A stretch of DNA of 64,000 nt from Isoetes taiwanensis. Taxonomy: Eukaryota; Streptophyta; Lycopodiopsida; Isoetales; Isoetaceae. Made by a program: the position numbers and the translations under genes. Every line of letters starts with the position of its first letter. The first letter of the stretch is position 1. Positions 35,791 through 45,724 of the stretch are shown piece by piece. The notes beneath the pieces are model-generated. The model saw nothing but the letters and a program-made list of their open reading frames with translations, had not been told where the DNA came from and did no database searches. The stretch lies in the NCBI GenBank assembly GCA_021234155.1, contig JAJEKV010000490.1:109799-173798 (forward strand), written 5' to 3'.

Positions 35791-38700
35791 GTGGCGAAGG
35801 AAGAGTCCCAATTTGAGCGCCATCACACCGATCGTCCCGGAGGGTATGGTTGTCGCTTCAATTGTGAATGTTCGGATGGATTCATCGCTACCAATTCCCG
35901 AATTGGAAATAGAAAAATGGGTGAAGCCGTGGGGACTTTTGTGTTGTGGTACAAGAAGGACATTGTTGCTCCACTAGATAGACATGAGGAAGCTTGCACC
36001 CCACCAGGTCGATAAAAGGATAGGATCGGCAGACAAAGGGAATGAGGGGTTAGCCACTAATGAGACGTAATCATGTGCAAGGGCTTTCTAGAGATGAGTT
36101 AGTTGAGAAGGCGTGCACACTCATGCATGAATGCCGCTACATGGCTTATGCCTATGGTGTTATCGTTTTGCCCCATCCAAACCATGTCGTGGTCCGGACG
36201 GAAGTTAGGGGAAGGCTCGATAAGTCGCTACTATCATGAACATTTTTCCAATGCCGAAAAAAGATCTCTCTATGCGCCGCCAGCCCACGTGCGTAAATGC
36301 CCCAACCGCATGACCTTGTGAGATGGCCCATAGCCCTCGTGCTCGCTGATAACATTCCGGTTCTACTCTTGTGGTTGCGGTGAAGGAGAAGGATGTGGAG
36401 AATGAACCTTACTCCATTAGACCCGAAATTGGCATCACCAAAAAGAGACCTTACAAAGATGGTCAATCGGAGACCCAACACGCAAAGACGGACTAAATGT
36501 GAAAGAAAACTAGTGGCCGAAGTCTATTCTAGACTTCGTGTCATCACCGTGTCCGCATGAAACGATCAGGCAAATTTTACATCCCGTGAGATAGCTTGCA
36601 TGAGAACCTTTTATCGAACATGAAGTCCCTGAGCGCACAACTTTTGCATATAACATGCTAGACCTTTGCTCGAAAATGGTGTAGTCCGCGAAACCGATGT
36701 TGAATAACAAACGGTGTGCGTGAAAGCATGGCATAAAGCCTATGGCATTCCCATTTCCACTTTTACAAGTGGAAGAAGCTCTTCAATGACGGCCCGTAAT
36801 TGCCGAAAGCACGAAATACCGGGTCTAAGAAGCCAAGGTCTCATACTTTGGTCGGCAACGCCGCATCTATCCATGTTCATAGATGAAAACGCGAGAGACG
36901 ATGCCACACCGCCGAAAATTACGAAGCGAGGGTAGCAGATAAAATGTTAAGAGGCTACCTTCAGCCTTGACTAAGAAGGATATACACCAAGAAGTAGATA
37001 TTTCCATTCACATGAGATGACAGGGCAAGCATATTTCTCCTTCGTCATTTTCTCATGCTTGGAAAGAGAATCATTCGTGAGGTAGCAATAGCTAAGAGGA
37101 TAGCATTTTCCAAGTGTAACACCTGTATTGTCATAAAGGAAAAGCTTGCTAAGACCGTAGATCCAAACGAAAGAAGGGTACTTGCAATAGAGAGAAAATC
37201 ACATATGACGGCCCAGATTTCATGCAGGAGCCTTTCTTTGGTCCCGAGAGCTTTGTCGATAGATCTCCCCCGAGCACGCTTTAACCATTATACATGATAA
37301 GATGGATCAGAATAAGACCATGGTCCCTCGCCTAGAGAAGCTAGCAAAGTCAGATGGAGGGGTGAACGATCAAGGTCGGTGTTGTGTGCTCTCATGCACG
37401 GCCATGGTATAGGTGCCTTGGGCCACTTCTCACTGGACCTCTGGCCTGATGATTCTAATTTTCATGTGGGATCCTTGAATCATACCTTGAAGACACTGGA
37501 GAATAAATCTGAGGATAATTGGGGCCATTTGAGAGATACTGATCGTCCTGAAAGCAGCTGGGGTGCAGCAATTTTAAACACAGATAACCTTAGGACAAAA
37601 ATGATGAATGGCAGGAGAAATGATTTTATGCCTCCTATCAAAGGCCCCATGGTAGCAAACAAGTTGCCTAGGAGGCTTTTTACTTGCGTACTACATAATT
37701 GCTCAGTAAGAATAAGAATAGATATCTTTTCTCTTACTTGTCATACTTGGTTTGGTTAGGTGTATTTGATCAAGTGTATTTGGGATTCATGATGGTTGGA
37801 CACACCCACGATGACATAGATGCCCTATTTGGAAACTACTCTACTCTAATGAGAAGATCAGATGCATTGACTATTAGGAGCTTATGCAACTCTTTCGCAA
37901 AGTAGTTCAAAGGCTCCTTCACCTTACCTTGTGACAGAGGTTCCCGATTGGAAGGAATTCGTGAAAGGATTTATCCGATAAGAAGGACCGTTTATGTGGT
38001 CACTTGGAACCTCTACTCTTCAAGTTTTGCATGAAGGATGGATGGCCACTAATGTTCTACAAGATGAGGCGGGGCATAGGGAGTGGCTCCCTAAAAGGGA
38101 ATCAGAATGTGGAAGGAGGATGCCCAAGGTTTACCTATGATTCCGAGAGGGTCACCTAAGGTCCCCGCAGCCATATGGGAGCTTGAAAGATATAGGTGCA
38201 TTAAGAGCTTCTATTGCCAAGTACATGATGCACCGGGCAGCTATTTCTAGAGCTGGCGATAAGTCATGGTCCAACACATATATGAATGAAGTTATTGACT
38301 CATCGGGTCCACCTTGCCGCGAAGTGCTTGGTGACGGCAGCCCAGAGAGTCATTATTCAGATTTCGCCCAAAGACCGGGCAAAGTGCATTGGAAGAACCC
38401 GAAAGAGTGTTTGTGGATGAGCACATTGAAGCATCTCATTACGTAGGGCCTTTCTCGGGTAGACCCAAGAACCCAGTTGAAATATTCGACCCCTACCAAG
38501 ATGTCAAGAAGGGAATGCTCTTGCTAATCAGACCACATGATAACTGCCCGACATGGATGGCTTTTGCCGAAGAGGACCCAGTAGAGGACCCTAATCTCCC
38601 ACATTATAAAGAGGTGTTTGTCTCTTGGTTTGAACCTGTGGTGTGGTGTGGTGTGGGACATGGTGGATACCAACAACTCACCACCACCACACATACCTCA
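35791..38700 (+). pseudogene. D1: DUF7869-type transposase-like gene, inner element
   Basis: Pieces in order: YGCRFNCECSDG then MGEAVGTFVLWYKKD (about 35840-35980; DUF8039-like), LSRDELVEKACTLMHECRYM (about 36085), RWPIALVLADN (about 36320), VCVKAWHKAYGIPISTF (about 36714; helix-turn-helix-like), IREVAIAKRIAFSKCNTC (37075-37130), GHGIGALGHFSLDLW (about 37390-37450), MVGHTHDDIDALFGNYS (about 37790-37850) and GMLLLIRPHDNCPTWMAFAE with EVFVSWFEP (38515-38640). FSKCxxC plus VGHTHxDID is the signature of DUF7869 proteins, which I believe are transposases with an RNase H-like core. Several frame changes and the loss of HDKMDxxKT next to the Cys motif indicate inactivity. Confidence 0.6.
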
Positions 38701-38889
38701 TCTATCATTCTGGCATCCATTGCACGAAATGCCCCACAGATGGCATCATAGAGACACAACATGACAATACAGCCAACATGATGCAAAATGGTAGTAGACA
38801 TACCTGATTCTTGAAGTGGATTTGATGTTACCTTTTCTGTGTTGATAGAAACAATCTAGATCAAGCTTGAGATTTTTTTCTGTTGTAAC

Positions 38890-39483
38890 ACAACTAATAA
38901 TTGAACATACCTGCAATGGCATGTTTTGGTCTCAGAACATTGCTCTGCTTTTCTGTTTTGATTGTGAGTTCAGATTGAATGTGTGGTCTAGAGGAACCTC
39001 GATTTGGTTTTTTCCCTATCATCTTCATCATCCCCGCCACTTTTACTATTTTCCTCCTCGTCGCGGGTTGGATTTGCCTATATTTTCTCTTGGGTCTAGA
39101 AGAACCGGCCTCTCGCTTTCTCATCGGGAGTTTTATAATAATCCCAGAAGCTCTTCCAATTAACAGACCTCCCCTTTATATGCAGATAATAAGCCCACCG
39201 CCGTGTTCCAGGAGCCATTCCACCCCATGTATGCGGCTTCCCCGTAATTCTTTTGTAAATTTGCATGAACTCTTTGTATTGTTCATTGCTCGATTCTTCA
39301 ACCTGCATAAGAAAACATATGCCTTAATTTTTCGGTTTGAACAAAACATTTGGGGAAAATACCAGAGCCGATTTATTTGGAACTCTGTCACCCCAAAGCT
39401 TCTTTAGATCTTCGTGGGGGCACAATCTCTTGTTTGAGGAGAGATTTCATCATGTAACCAGTGGCGTTCAATTCTAACTCCAT
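38890..39483 (-). pseudogene. X1: inward-reading end gene of inner element
   Basis: ATG at 39483 (MELELNATGYMMKSLLKQE), a frame change, then DLKKLWGDRVPNKSALVF, VEESSNEQYKEFMQIYKRIT, TRRWAYYLHIKGRSVNWKSF and a basic tail (RPKRKYRQIQPATRRKIVKV) ending at 38894. It matches X2 of the outer element in order and sits at the equivalent place, next to the D-side terminal repeat. Function unknown; a small DNA-binding or structural protein is possible but unproven. Confidence 0.5.
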
Positions 39484-39629
39484 TAGGGTTCAATCGGCAA
39501 GAAGCGGCAAAAAAAAACAGAGGAAGAGGTGATTCTTTCTTAATTCAAAAAGGTGGACAATGACGTGGCATAAAATTCAAAATAACCGACGCTCATTAAT
39601 TCGCACTCCCGCAATCTCCGCTTCGGTAT

Positions 39630-39714
39630 GCACCACCCGATTCTACCACAAAGGTGGTGCCAAAATGTGGCATCAAAATGCACGTTTTTGATACACCACA
39701 GCGTGCTTTTACCC
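39630..39714 (-). repeat. Right (D-side) terminal inverted repeat, inner element
   Basis: Read inward it starts GGGTAAAAGCACGCTGTGGT, identical to the left end over the first 22 bases. The G-run block of the M-side repeat is missing here. Confidence 0.8.
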
Positions 39715-39718
39715 TATT

Positions 39719-41513
39719 GCAAAATCATCACCTCTCTGCAACTAAATCGAGCTTCAAAACTGATTTTTTGAATGATTCCTCCATCGGGGCCTTCAGCCTT
39801 GATTCCTCCATCGGGGCTTCCTCGGGGTGCTCTTAAAGCGCGGCATTACTGAAATGAGAAGGAAAAGCAAAGGAAGGAAAGGAAAATGAGATGGTTCGAT
39901 CTGCTGAGGTTCCGAAATTTATGGGTAAATTTGCATGCATACATCATTGTCCTATACAGGACCTATGTAGGACACTATATAGGACCTATCATTGTATTAA
40001 ATAGGACCTATCATTGTCCTATATAGATAGGACACTAAGCAACTATTTATATGGGACACTAAAGAACTATTCATATTGCTGCTACTTTTATTTGTTTGAA
40101 GAAAATGTTACATTTTAAGCAAATTTGTGTATATATCAAAATGCATGTGCCACATCATCATGCCATGTCATCATACATGTGATGCCATGTGGACAAGTAT
40201 TTGTTTTTTTTTTTTAGGGCTAGATGTTTAGGTTAATATATTAATGTTAAGTTAATATGTTAATGTTTAGTACAAGTTAATGTTAATGTTGTATGTTATG
40301 TTGTAAGTTTATAAGTTAACTTAAATAAGTTAACTTACAACTTGTTAAGTTAACTTGTTAGTCCATGTGGTAGTCCATGTGGCAATCCAAGTGACAGTCC
40401 ATGTCAACATTCAATGAGCCAAGTCATCAAACACGTGTTATGCCATCCTATTCATCATCACCACATATTGTCATCATGTGCCAGTCCAAGTGGCGGTCCA
40501 TGTAAGTAGTCCATGTGGCATGCCATGTCAGTAGCCCATGTGGCAGTCCATGTAAGCAGTCCTTGTGGAGTCCATGTGCATTTGGAAGTATATGTGGACA
40601 AGTTAATATGTTAATGTTTAGTAAAAAGTTAATATTTTTTTTAGTACAAGGCTAGTTATTTAGGTTAATATGTTAATCTTAAGTTAATATGTTAATGTTA
40701 ACCCATGTAAGATTAATGTGGCACAAACATGTGCCATCCTACATCACCATGTCATCCAAGCCAAGTGGTCCATGTAAGTAGTCCATGTGCCAAATCCAAG
40801 TCCATGTGCATTTGGAAGTATATGTGGACAAGTAAAAGCGTGGCTAGTTATTTAGGTTAATATGTTAATCTTAAGTTAATATGTTAATGTTAATTATAAG
40901 TGCCCATCATTAAAACAACATGTGCCACACCATCATTAAACATTAAAAATATTAAAAAAAAAAACAAAAAAGATACCCATGTTTTTTTTTTTCCTATTGA
41001 GCCTGTGGGATATATGAAACTAATATCTTTGACCCTAAATTTCTTCAATCCGTCTGGCGATTTGACGGATCCTGGGTGCCTAATTGTAGCTAGGCATCGA
41101 TGGGCATGCTAAAAACAAAGAATGGTGTCGAATTAGTAGCTAGGCATCCGTGGGCATGCTAAAAACAAAATAATGGTGTCGAATTTGCCAAGAATCAAGC
41201 GTAGCAGGGGGATTTTAAAAGGGGAAATTTGTGTGAGTATGTCGAATGTTTTTGTGATGGATATTTAATTCCTAATCTAAGTATACCGATTTCGATCTAA
41301 CTCTAAAGTCCGCTACAAGTCCCGGCAAGTCTAGTACAACCCTCGATAATCGACATAACAGGTTTATACAGTTTACATCTCCAAGCAAATCGATGATCTT
41401 GGCAAGTCTAGTACAACTTCCGATAATCGACATAATAGGTTTATACTGAGGTTTACATGTGTTTATACTGGGTTTATAGTCTCCAAGCCTAAACTCCTAT
41501 GAGAACCATGCAT
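39719..41513. repeat. AT-rich, internally repetitive stretch
   Basis: At 39950-40070 are direct copies of TATAGGACCTATCATTGT. At 40220-40900 are many copies of GTTAATATGTTAATGTTAAG, and GTCCATGTGGCAGTCCATGT-like repeats occur at 40370-40560 and 40760-40810. At 41080-41170 are two copies of GTAGCTAGGCATC(G/C)(A/G)TGGGC. No gene is supported. Confidence 0.75.
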
Positions 41514-44500
41514 TTAAAATTCAAGTTTACTCTTCCAAAATAACATGCAATTGACAAAGACTTTATTGATAATCCGTATTAATCGATAAATCGATAAATC
41601 GTAAATATGGTACAAAGCCAAAAAGACAAATCGATAGAGTCGATACCTAGTCTTCATCATCGATAGAACATCGGGGAGATTGTCTAAAATCTTTTCACTA
41701 TCAGCTTCACTAAGTGTGTATACAACCTGGTTTCCCTTCAATCGATGTTTTGCCTGTGGCATGACCAATTTAATTGCACAAACTTGACTTGTGTAGACTA
41801 TGGCTTTTGGCTTGTCTGAACAATAGATATAGCTCGTACGTGATCTTGGTGCCTTTTTATAATAAATACCTTCAAGAAGCTCCTCTCCTGCATAAAATAT
41901 TTGCCCATTCACCTCAAAGTCTTCCTTAACAAACATTTGTCTTTGTACAACACACTAACCAAAATAGTGCTCCCTCTTCATTATATTTTGGAGCAGCAAC
42001 AGCAAAATTGTCGCCTACTCCTATGCTATCTTTTAGAACAGTAGATAGCTCAGAGAATCTTGTTCTTTGAGATTTACGTTCCTCATATTCATCACGTAGA
42101 ACATTGCTTGGTTGAATAATCACAAGCTCCCAATCGTCTACATATTCTTTGTTCATGCATTTTTCCCATTCTGCATCAAAGCAGTTTGCACAAAAGCAAG
42201 ACAAACGTCTTACATGCAATTGGGTAGGGCATTCTAAATTGAATGCATGAACAGAATGAATGTTCCTTGTGTCCTCCACAGTATCTGCTGCCCAAAGGTT
42301 GTTCCTGTTCACCCCCACCACTTCCCAAAACCATCTTCTCACTGGTTTTTTTTTTCAAACTAGAAGATGGAGCACTAGACGAAAAACCATCCCTGGCTAT
42401 AACTATATTAGCTGCATTTTCAATTTTTATGGACTGTACTCTCTTCATCAATTCCCTCAGCCACCATTTTAATTCTGCGGCTTTGCCATCATGCTCTCCC
42501 TTCCCATGGTTTGAGCCAAAATAATTCCACATCATCTCAATTTGTGTGGCAACTGCATACCTTCCAACAAAGTAGAAGGGTCTTGCTGCTTTGAACTGTG
42601 ATGCTGCTCCATCTGAAAAGACCCAGTGCTTATCTGGATCTATACCTTGTTGTTTCATAAACTCATAATGCATCATAAATGCATACTGAACAAACAGTGT
42701 ATCGTGCTTTGTATCATCAGATATATAATAATGAGTGTCTTTGATCACATCCCCTGACATAGGGTCTACAAAGTACGTAATATGCACCAAGATGATAATC
42801 TGTATGCTAGTCCAATATGCAGATTGCTCTTGGTTCTGCAGCTGGATAGAAAAATTCTCAGCAAAGTCCACTACTGATACAAGAATACCTGGAGGAAGAT
42901 TTTCCAACAACTCTTTGAACTGCTTTGCCTGCCACTTGTGCCTGAAACTATGCAAAGGAAATTTATCCAACCTCTCAATCAATTTATGAATTAAAGTTCG
43001 TGATTCAGTCTCTCTCCATAAGTGCTTTAGAACCTTCTTTGGGTTTCCTTTCTTATCCTTACCACCTTCCTCATAATCCCAGTACTCCCAACTAATAGAT
43101 CCTTCATTTGATAACTCTAGTGGGCATATCGACAACTGAGAGATACCACAAGTGCTACAAAGCCTCAGATATGCAATCTTTTTATGAAATTCTTGATTTT
43201 CCTCTCTTGGGCAAAGAATAGACGCCACAACTCAGTAGTTGTCTTATACTTTTTGTCTTAGCTTAAACAAACTTCTTCTTCTACTGCTCCACATACTTCA
43301 CATGCACAATTGCAAGGATTCACATGCTGGTTCCTCAATTTATTAAAACCATCCAAAAGCATTTGTAGCCTCACATGATGTATGCAACAACAAGAGTTGA
43401 ATTGCTTCAACTTCATGACATACCATGGCTTTAATTTCTCAAAAGCTCTTTGGCGGATCTGCACCTCTGGATATTGCTCTTTGAACTTAAGAAACAGCTC
43501 TGACTGCACAAGAATAAGAGTAGTGAGCTTACATAACTGTATGTTGGATACAACAAAGACCTCACAAATGAAAAACCTAATTAAAGCTATAACTGGTGGA
43601 CAAAGATGCTCACTGAATTGATACAGCAACTAAAACTATTAGCATCTACCTATAACTGTTATTGTCTCTACATCTATCACCTACAACTTCCACCTCTAAC
43701 TATAACTGTGATCTGACTGACCCTGACTGTAACCTGCAACTGCAACTGCAACTGACTGACTGACTGTAACCTGGAACTTGAACTAACTGACTGTAACCTA
43801 CAAGTTTAACTAACTGTAACTATAACTGTAACCTCTGACTACTAGCCATGACCTGCAACTTTAACTAATTGACCCTCGCTATAACTTGCAACTGCAACTA
43901 GAACTAACTGACTGTAACCTATAACTTTAACTAACCTGACTGTAACCATTGTCTAGCACTAACTCAATTCACAACTAACAATACCTTACCAACCATAATT
44001 TTAGTTCCTTCAAAGAATGAGAAGGGGAATTACCTGTGTGTCCTCCAAATAGTGAGTGGCATGTTCTTGTTTAATATTCTTTGCCAATCTTTTATATCTC
44101 ACGTCCTTCGCATTAGGCGAGACCCTTGTATTTGCATCCCAAAACTCTTGAATCAGCTCAATAACATCATCTCCAATTGAATCAAACCTTCTGGATCGTT
44201 TGTAAAAGACCCATCCACCTTTATCAATATCTATTTGTTCACGTTTATTCCTTGCCATTTTAATATTTCTCGGATGGACTTCCAAAACTTTTCCCAAACT
44301 TCTCTTACTAACAATTTGACTTGTGCAATCCTTGCTGCCAATAGCCATTGCAAGTACATTTTTCTTTGCAGCCATGGAATCTATGCTTGTAGAAGCTTTT
44401 ATTGATTGAATGCTTTTTCTAATATTGCCAATCAAATGATCCTTAACTCCCATATTCTTGAATTCATCACTAAGAAATTCTTTGATTTCTTTTTCTTTTA

Positions 44501-44588
44501 TGAAGTCACTCAAAATTTCTTTAAGCATGATTTCATTAATTGGATAAAATAACGCACACCTTATTTGCTCAAGCACGAATACTTTCAC
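41514..44588 (-). pseudogene. T2: second transposase-like gene of outer element
   Basis: Pieces on the minus strand: 44588-44035 (EILSDFIKEKEIKEF, RSLGKVLEVHPRNIKMARNK, FWDANTRVSPNAKDVRYKRL; donor after EDTQ); exon from 43504 (FKEQYPEVQIRQRAFEKLKP, FNSCCCIHHVRLQMLL, CNCACEVCG); 43225-42310 (SVVDFAENFSIQLQ, QSAYWTSIQ, HWVFSDGAASQFKAARPF, WNYFGSNHGKGEHDGKAAE); 42342-41926 (HSVHAFN, RRLSCFCANCF); 41936-41514. The D...SDG..SQFK...HGKG.xDG layout is that of a widespread transposase-like family with a DDE-type core (inference). A TAA at 43258-43260 and frameshifts near 43225, 42335 and 41945 disable it. A 0.5-kb intron holds a simple repeat. Confidence 0.65.
43635..43975. repeat. Degenerate AACTGACTGTAACC-type repeat in T2 intron
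   Basis: Imperfect tandem copies of AACTGACTGACTGTAACC and ACCTGCAACTGCAACTG fill most of the intron between the 44.0 kb and 43.5 kb exons. Confidence 0.85.
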
Positions 44589-44740
44589 CTAGTTCTCGAG
44601 CCCAACAAACATGAGGTAATTAACATACACATATACATACAAATTATGTGTTATACTTGTACGTGTACATGATACTTGTAGAAGCCCAATAATGGCCCTA
44701 CATTCTACACCAATAATTCACATCAATAATTTCACTTCAC

Positions 44741-44747
44741 TATAAAA
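44741..44747 (+). promoter_or_regulatory. TATA box of s1
   Basis: TATAAAA lies 43 bases before the start codon at 44784, within TTCACTTCACTATAAAAACA, a block shared with the s2 promoter. The implied 5' leader is very short. Confidence 0.6.
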
Positions 44748-44783
44748 ACAACTCGACTCGGGGGTAGAGATCATTCATCTTCC

Positions 44784-45026
44784 ATGGCTTCCTCGATGCC
44801 TCGTCCAGAGCACATCCGATCTTTCAAGTGCTACTTGAGCTACAATGATCTGAATGAATGTGCAAGAAATGGTGTTAATCTTGATCCATGGCTCCAATCT
44901 AAGGCTGATGGTCCTGCTAGTGCTTGCAAGAAGCTCACTCGTGTTAAAGTCCACATTTACTGGCTTCCTGATCAGGAGATCTATGAGCTGAATAGCATCA
45001 CGAGCTTTGATGTTGATGATGAGTGA
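44784..45026 (+). CDS. s1: 80-codon hypothetical protein, tandem paralogue
   Basis: Not recognised. ATG in good context (TTCCATGGC). No signal peptide or membrane segment. The C-terminus is acidic (SFDVDDE) and the middle has VHIYWLPDQEIYEL. It aligns without gaps over all 80 residues with s2 (45307-45549), sharing HI, K-C, DL, LDP-L, KA-G, RV, H, WLP, YE, IT and D-DE. The upstream block of about 100 bases, including the TATA box at the same distance, is also duplicated. It lies on the plus strand between two minus-strand transposon genes and is absent from the inner element. Conserved length, frame and promoter argue for a real gene, possibly host-derived cargo or an element-encoded regulator. 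Confidence 0.6.
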   Translation: MASSMPRPEHIRSFKCYLSYNDLNECARNGVNLDPWLQSKADGPASACKKLTRVKVHIYWLPDQEIYELNSITSFDVDDE

Positions 45027-45263
45027 ATCAATGTTATCAGTGATGACTATTGTATCTGTTTATGATATAATAATGGTATGAGCACCTATAAACTATGTAA
45101 GGATGTAATAACACAATGAATTACTAAAGCTTTTCAATCACACCTGAATTACTAAAGCACAAAAACATATCCATACGAAAGATGTATTATACTTGTATAT
45201 ATACAACAGTCTTATACACGTGCAATAATTGGGGTAAAGTCTACCCCAATAATTCTACCTCAC

Positions 45264-45270
45264 TATAAAA
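45264..45270 (+). promoter_or_regulatory. TATA box of s2
   Basis: TATAAAA lies 43 bases before the s2 start codon, the same spacing as at s1. The blocks CCAATAATTC upstream and TTCATTCATC before the ATG are shared as well. Confidence 0.6.
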
Positions 45271-45306
45271 ACTTCTCACTTCGGGGCTAAAGTTCATTCA
45301 TCTCCC

Positions 45307-45549
45307 ATGGATTTTTCGCCTTCATCAGTTCACCACATCGAGGCGATCAAGTGCTCAATGACCCACTCTGATCTTGTTGGTTGCCTAGACAGGCATCTTC
45401 TTCTTGATCCCTACCTGCGAAGAAAAGCTTTGGGCGCTGAGATTCGGTGCCCTGCGTCAATTCGTGTGATGATCCATCTGATTTGGCTTCCTGAGCGCAT
45501 GAGCTATGAGATATCAGGGATCACTACTACAGATCCTGAAGATGAATGA
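45307..45549 (+). CDS. s2: 80-codon hypothetical protein, tandem paralogue
   Basis: Partner of s1. Residues HIEAIKCSMTHSDL, LLLDPYLRRKALG and VMIHLIWLPERMSYEISGIT keep the shared pattern, with an acidic end (TDPEDE). Over a third of positions are identical to s1, mostly in the LDP, WLP and YE blocks. This suggests an old duplication kept under constraint. AATAAA-like signals follow at about 45627 and 45650. No function can be assigned. Confidence 0.6.
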   Translation: MDFSPSSVHHIEAIKCSMTHSDLVGCLDRHLLLDPYLRRKALGAEIRCPASIRVMIHLIWLPERMSYEISGITTTDPEDE

Positions 45550-45724
45550 ATCACCTGTTCAACATGTTATAGTGTAAGAGCTCTTGTGTTAAGATGAAAA
45601 ATGCAAGACGTAATGAATAATAAATAGTCTATTGTAGTGATGTTATGGATAATAAATAGTCTCTTGCGGAAATGCTTTAATGTACTGTAAGACTCAAGTT
45701 TCATCTCCATCCTCGGATGCCTCT

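Larger units (their letters stand above)
27735..39714. mobile_element. 12-kb nested element of the same family (inner element)
   Basis: Both ends read inward as GGGTAAAAGCACGCTGTGGT, and the repeats also share CACCAC(T/C)TTTGTGGTA about 60 bases in. The first bases and the GTCCCCCCTGTCCCCCC block match the right end of the 32-kb element, so the two are relatives. Flanking tetramers are TGTT (27731-27734) and TATT (39715-39718), consistent with a 4-bp duplication carrying one change. Gene order is T fragment (+), M1 (-), D1 (+), X1 (-), the reverse orientation of the outer element. All four genes are damaged. Confidence 0.8.

Noticed and set aside
42243-42989. Plus-strand open stretches in the T2 region
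   Set aside because: They are shadows of the minus-strand transposase frame carrying the DFAENF, SDGAASQFK and HGKG motifs.
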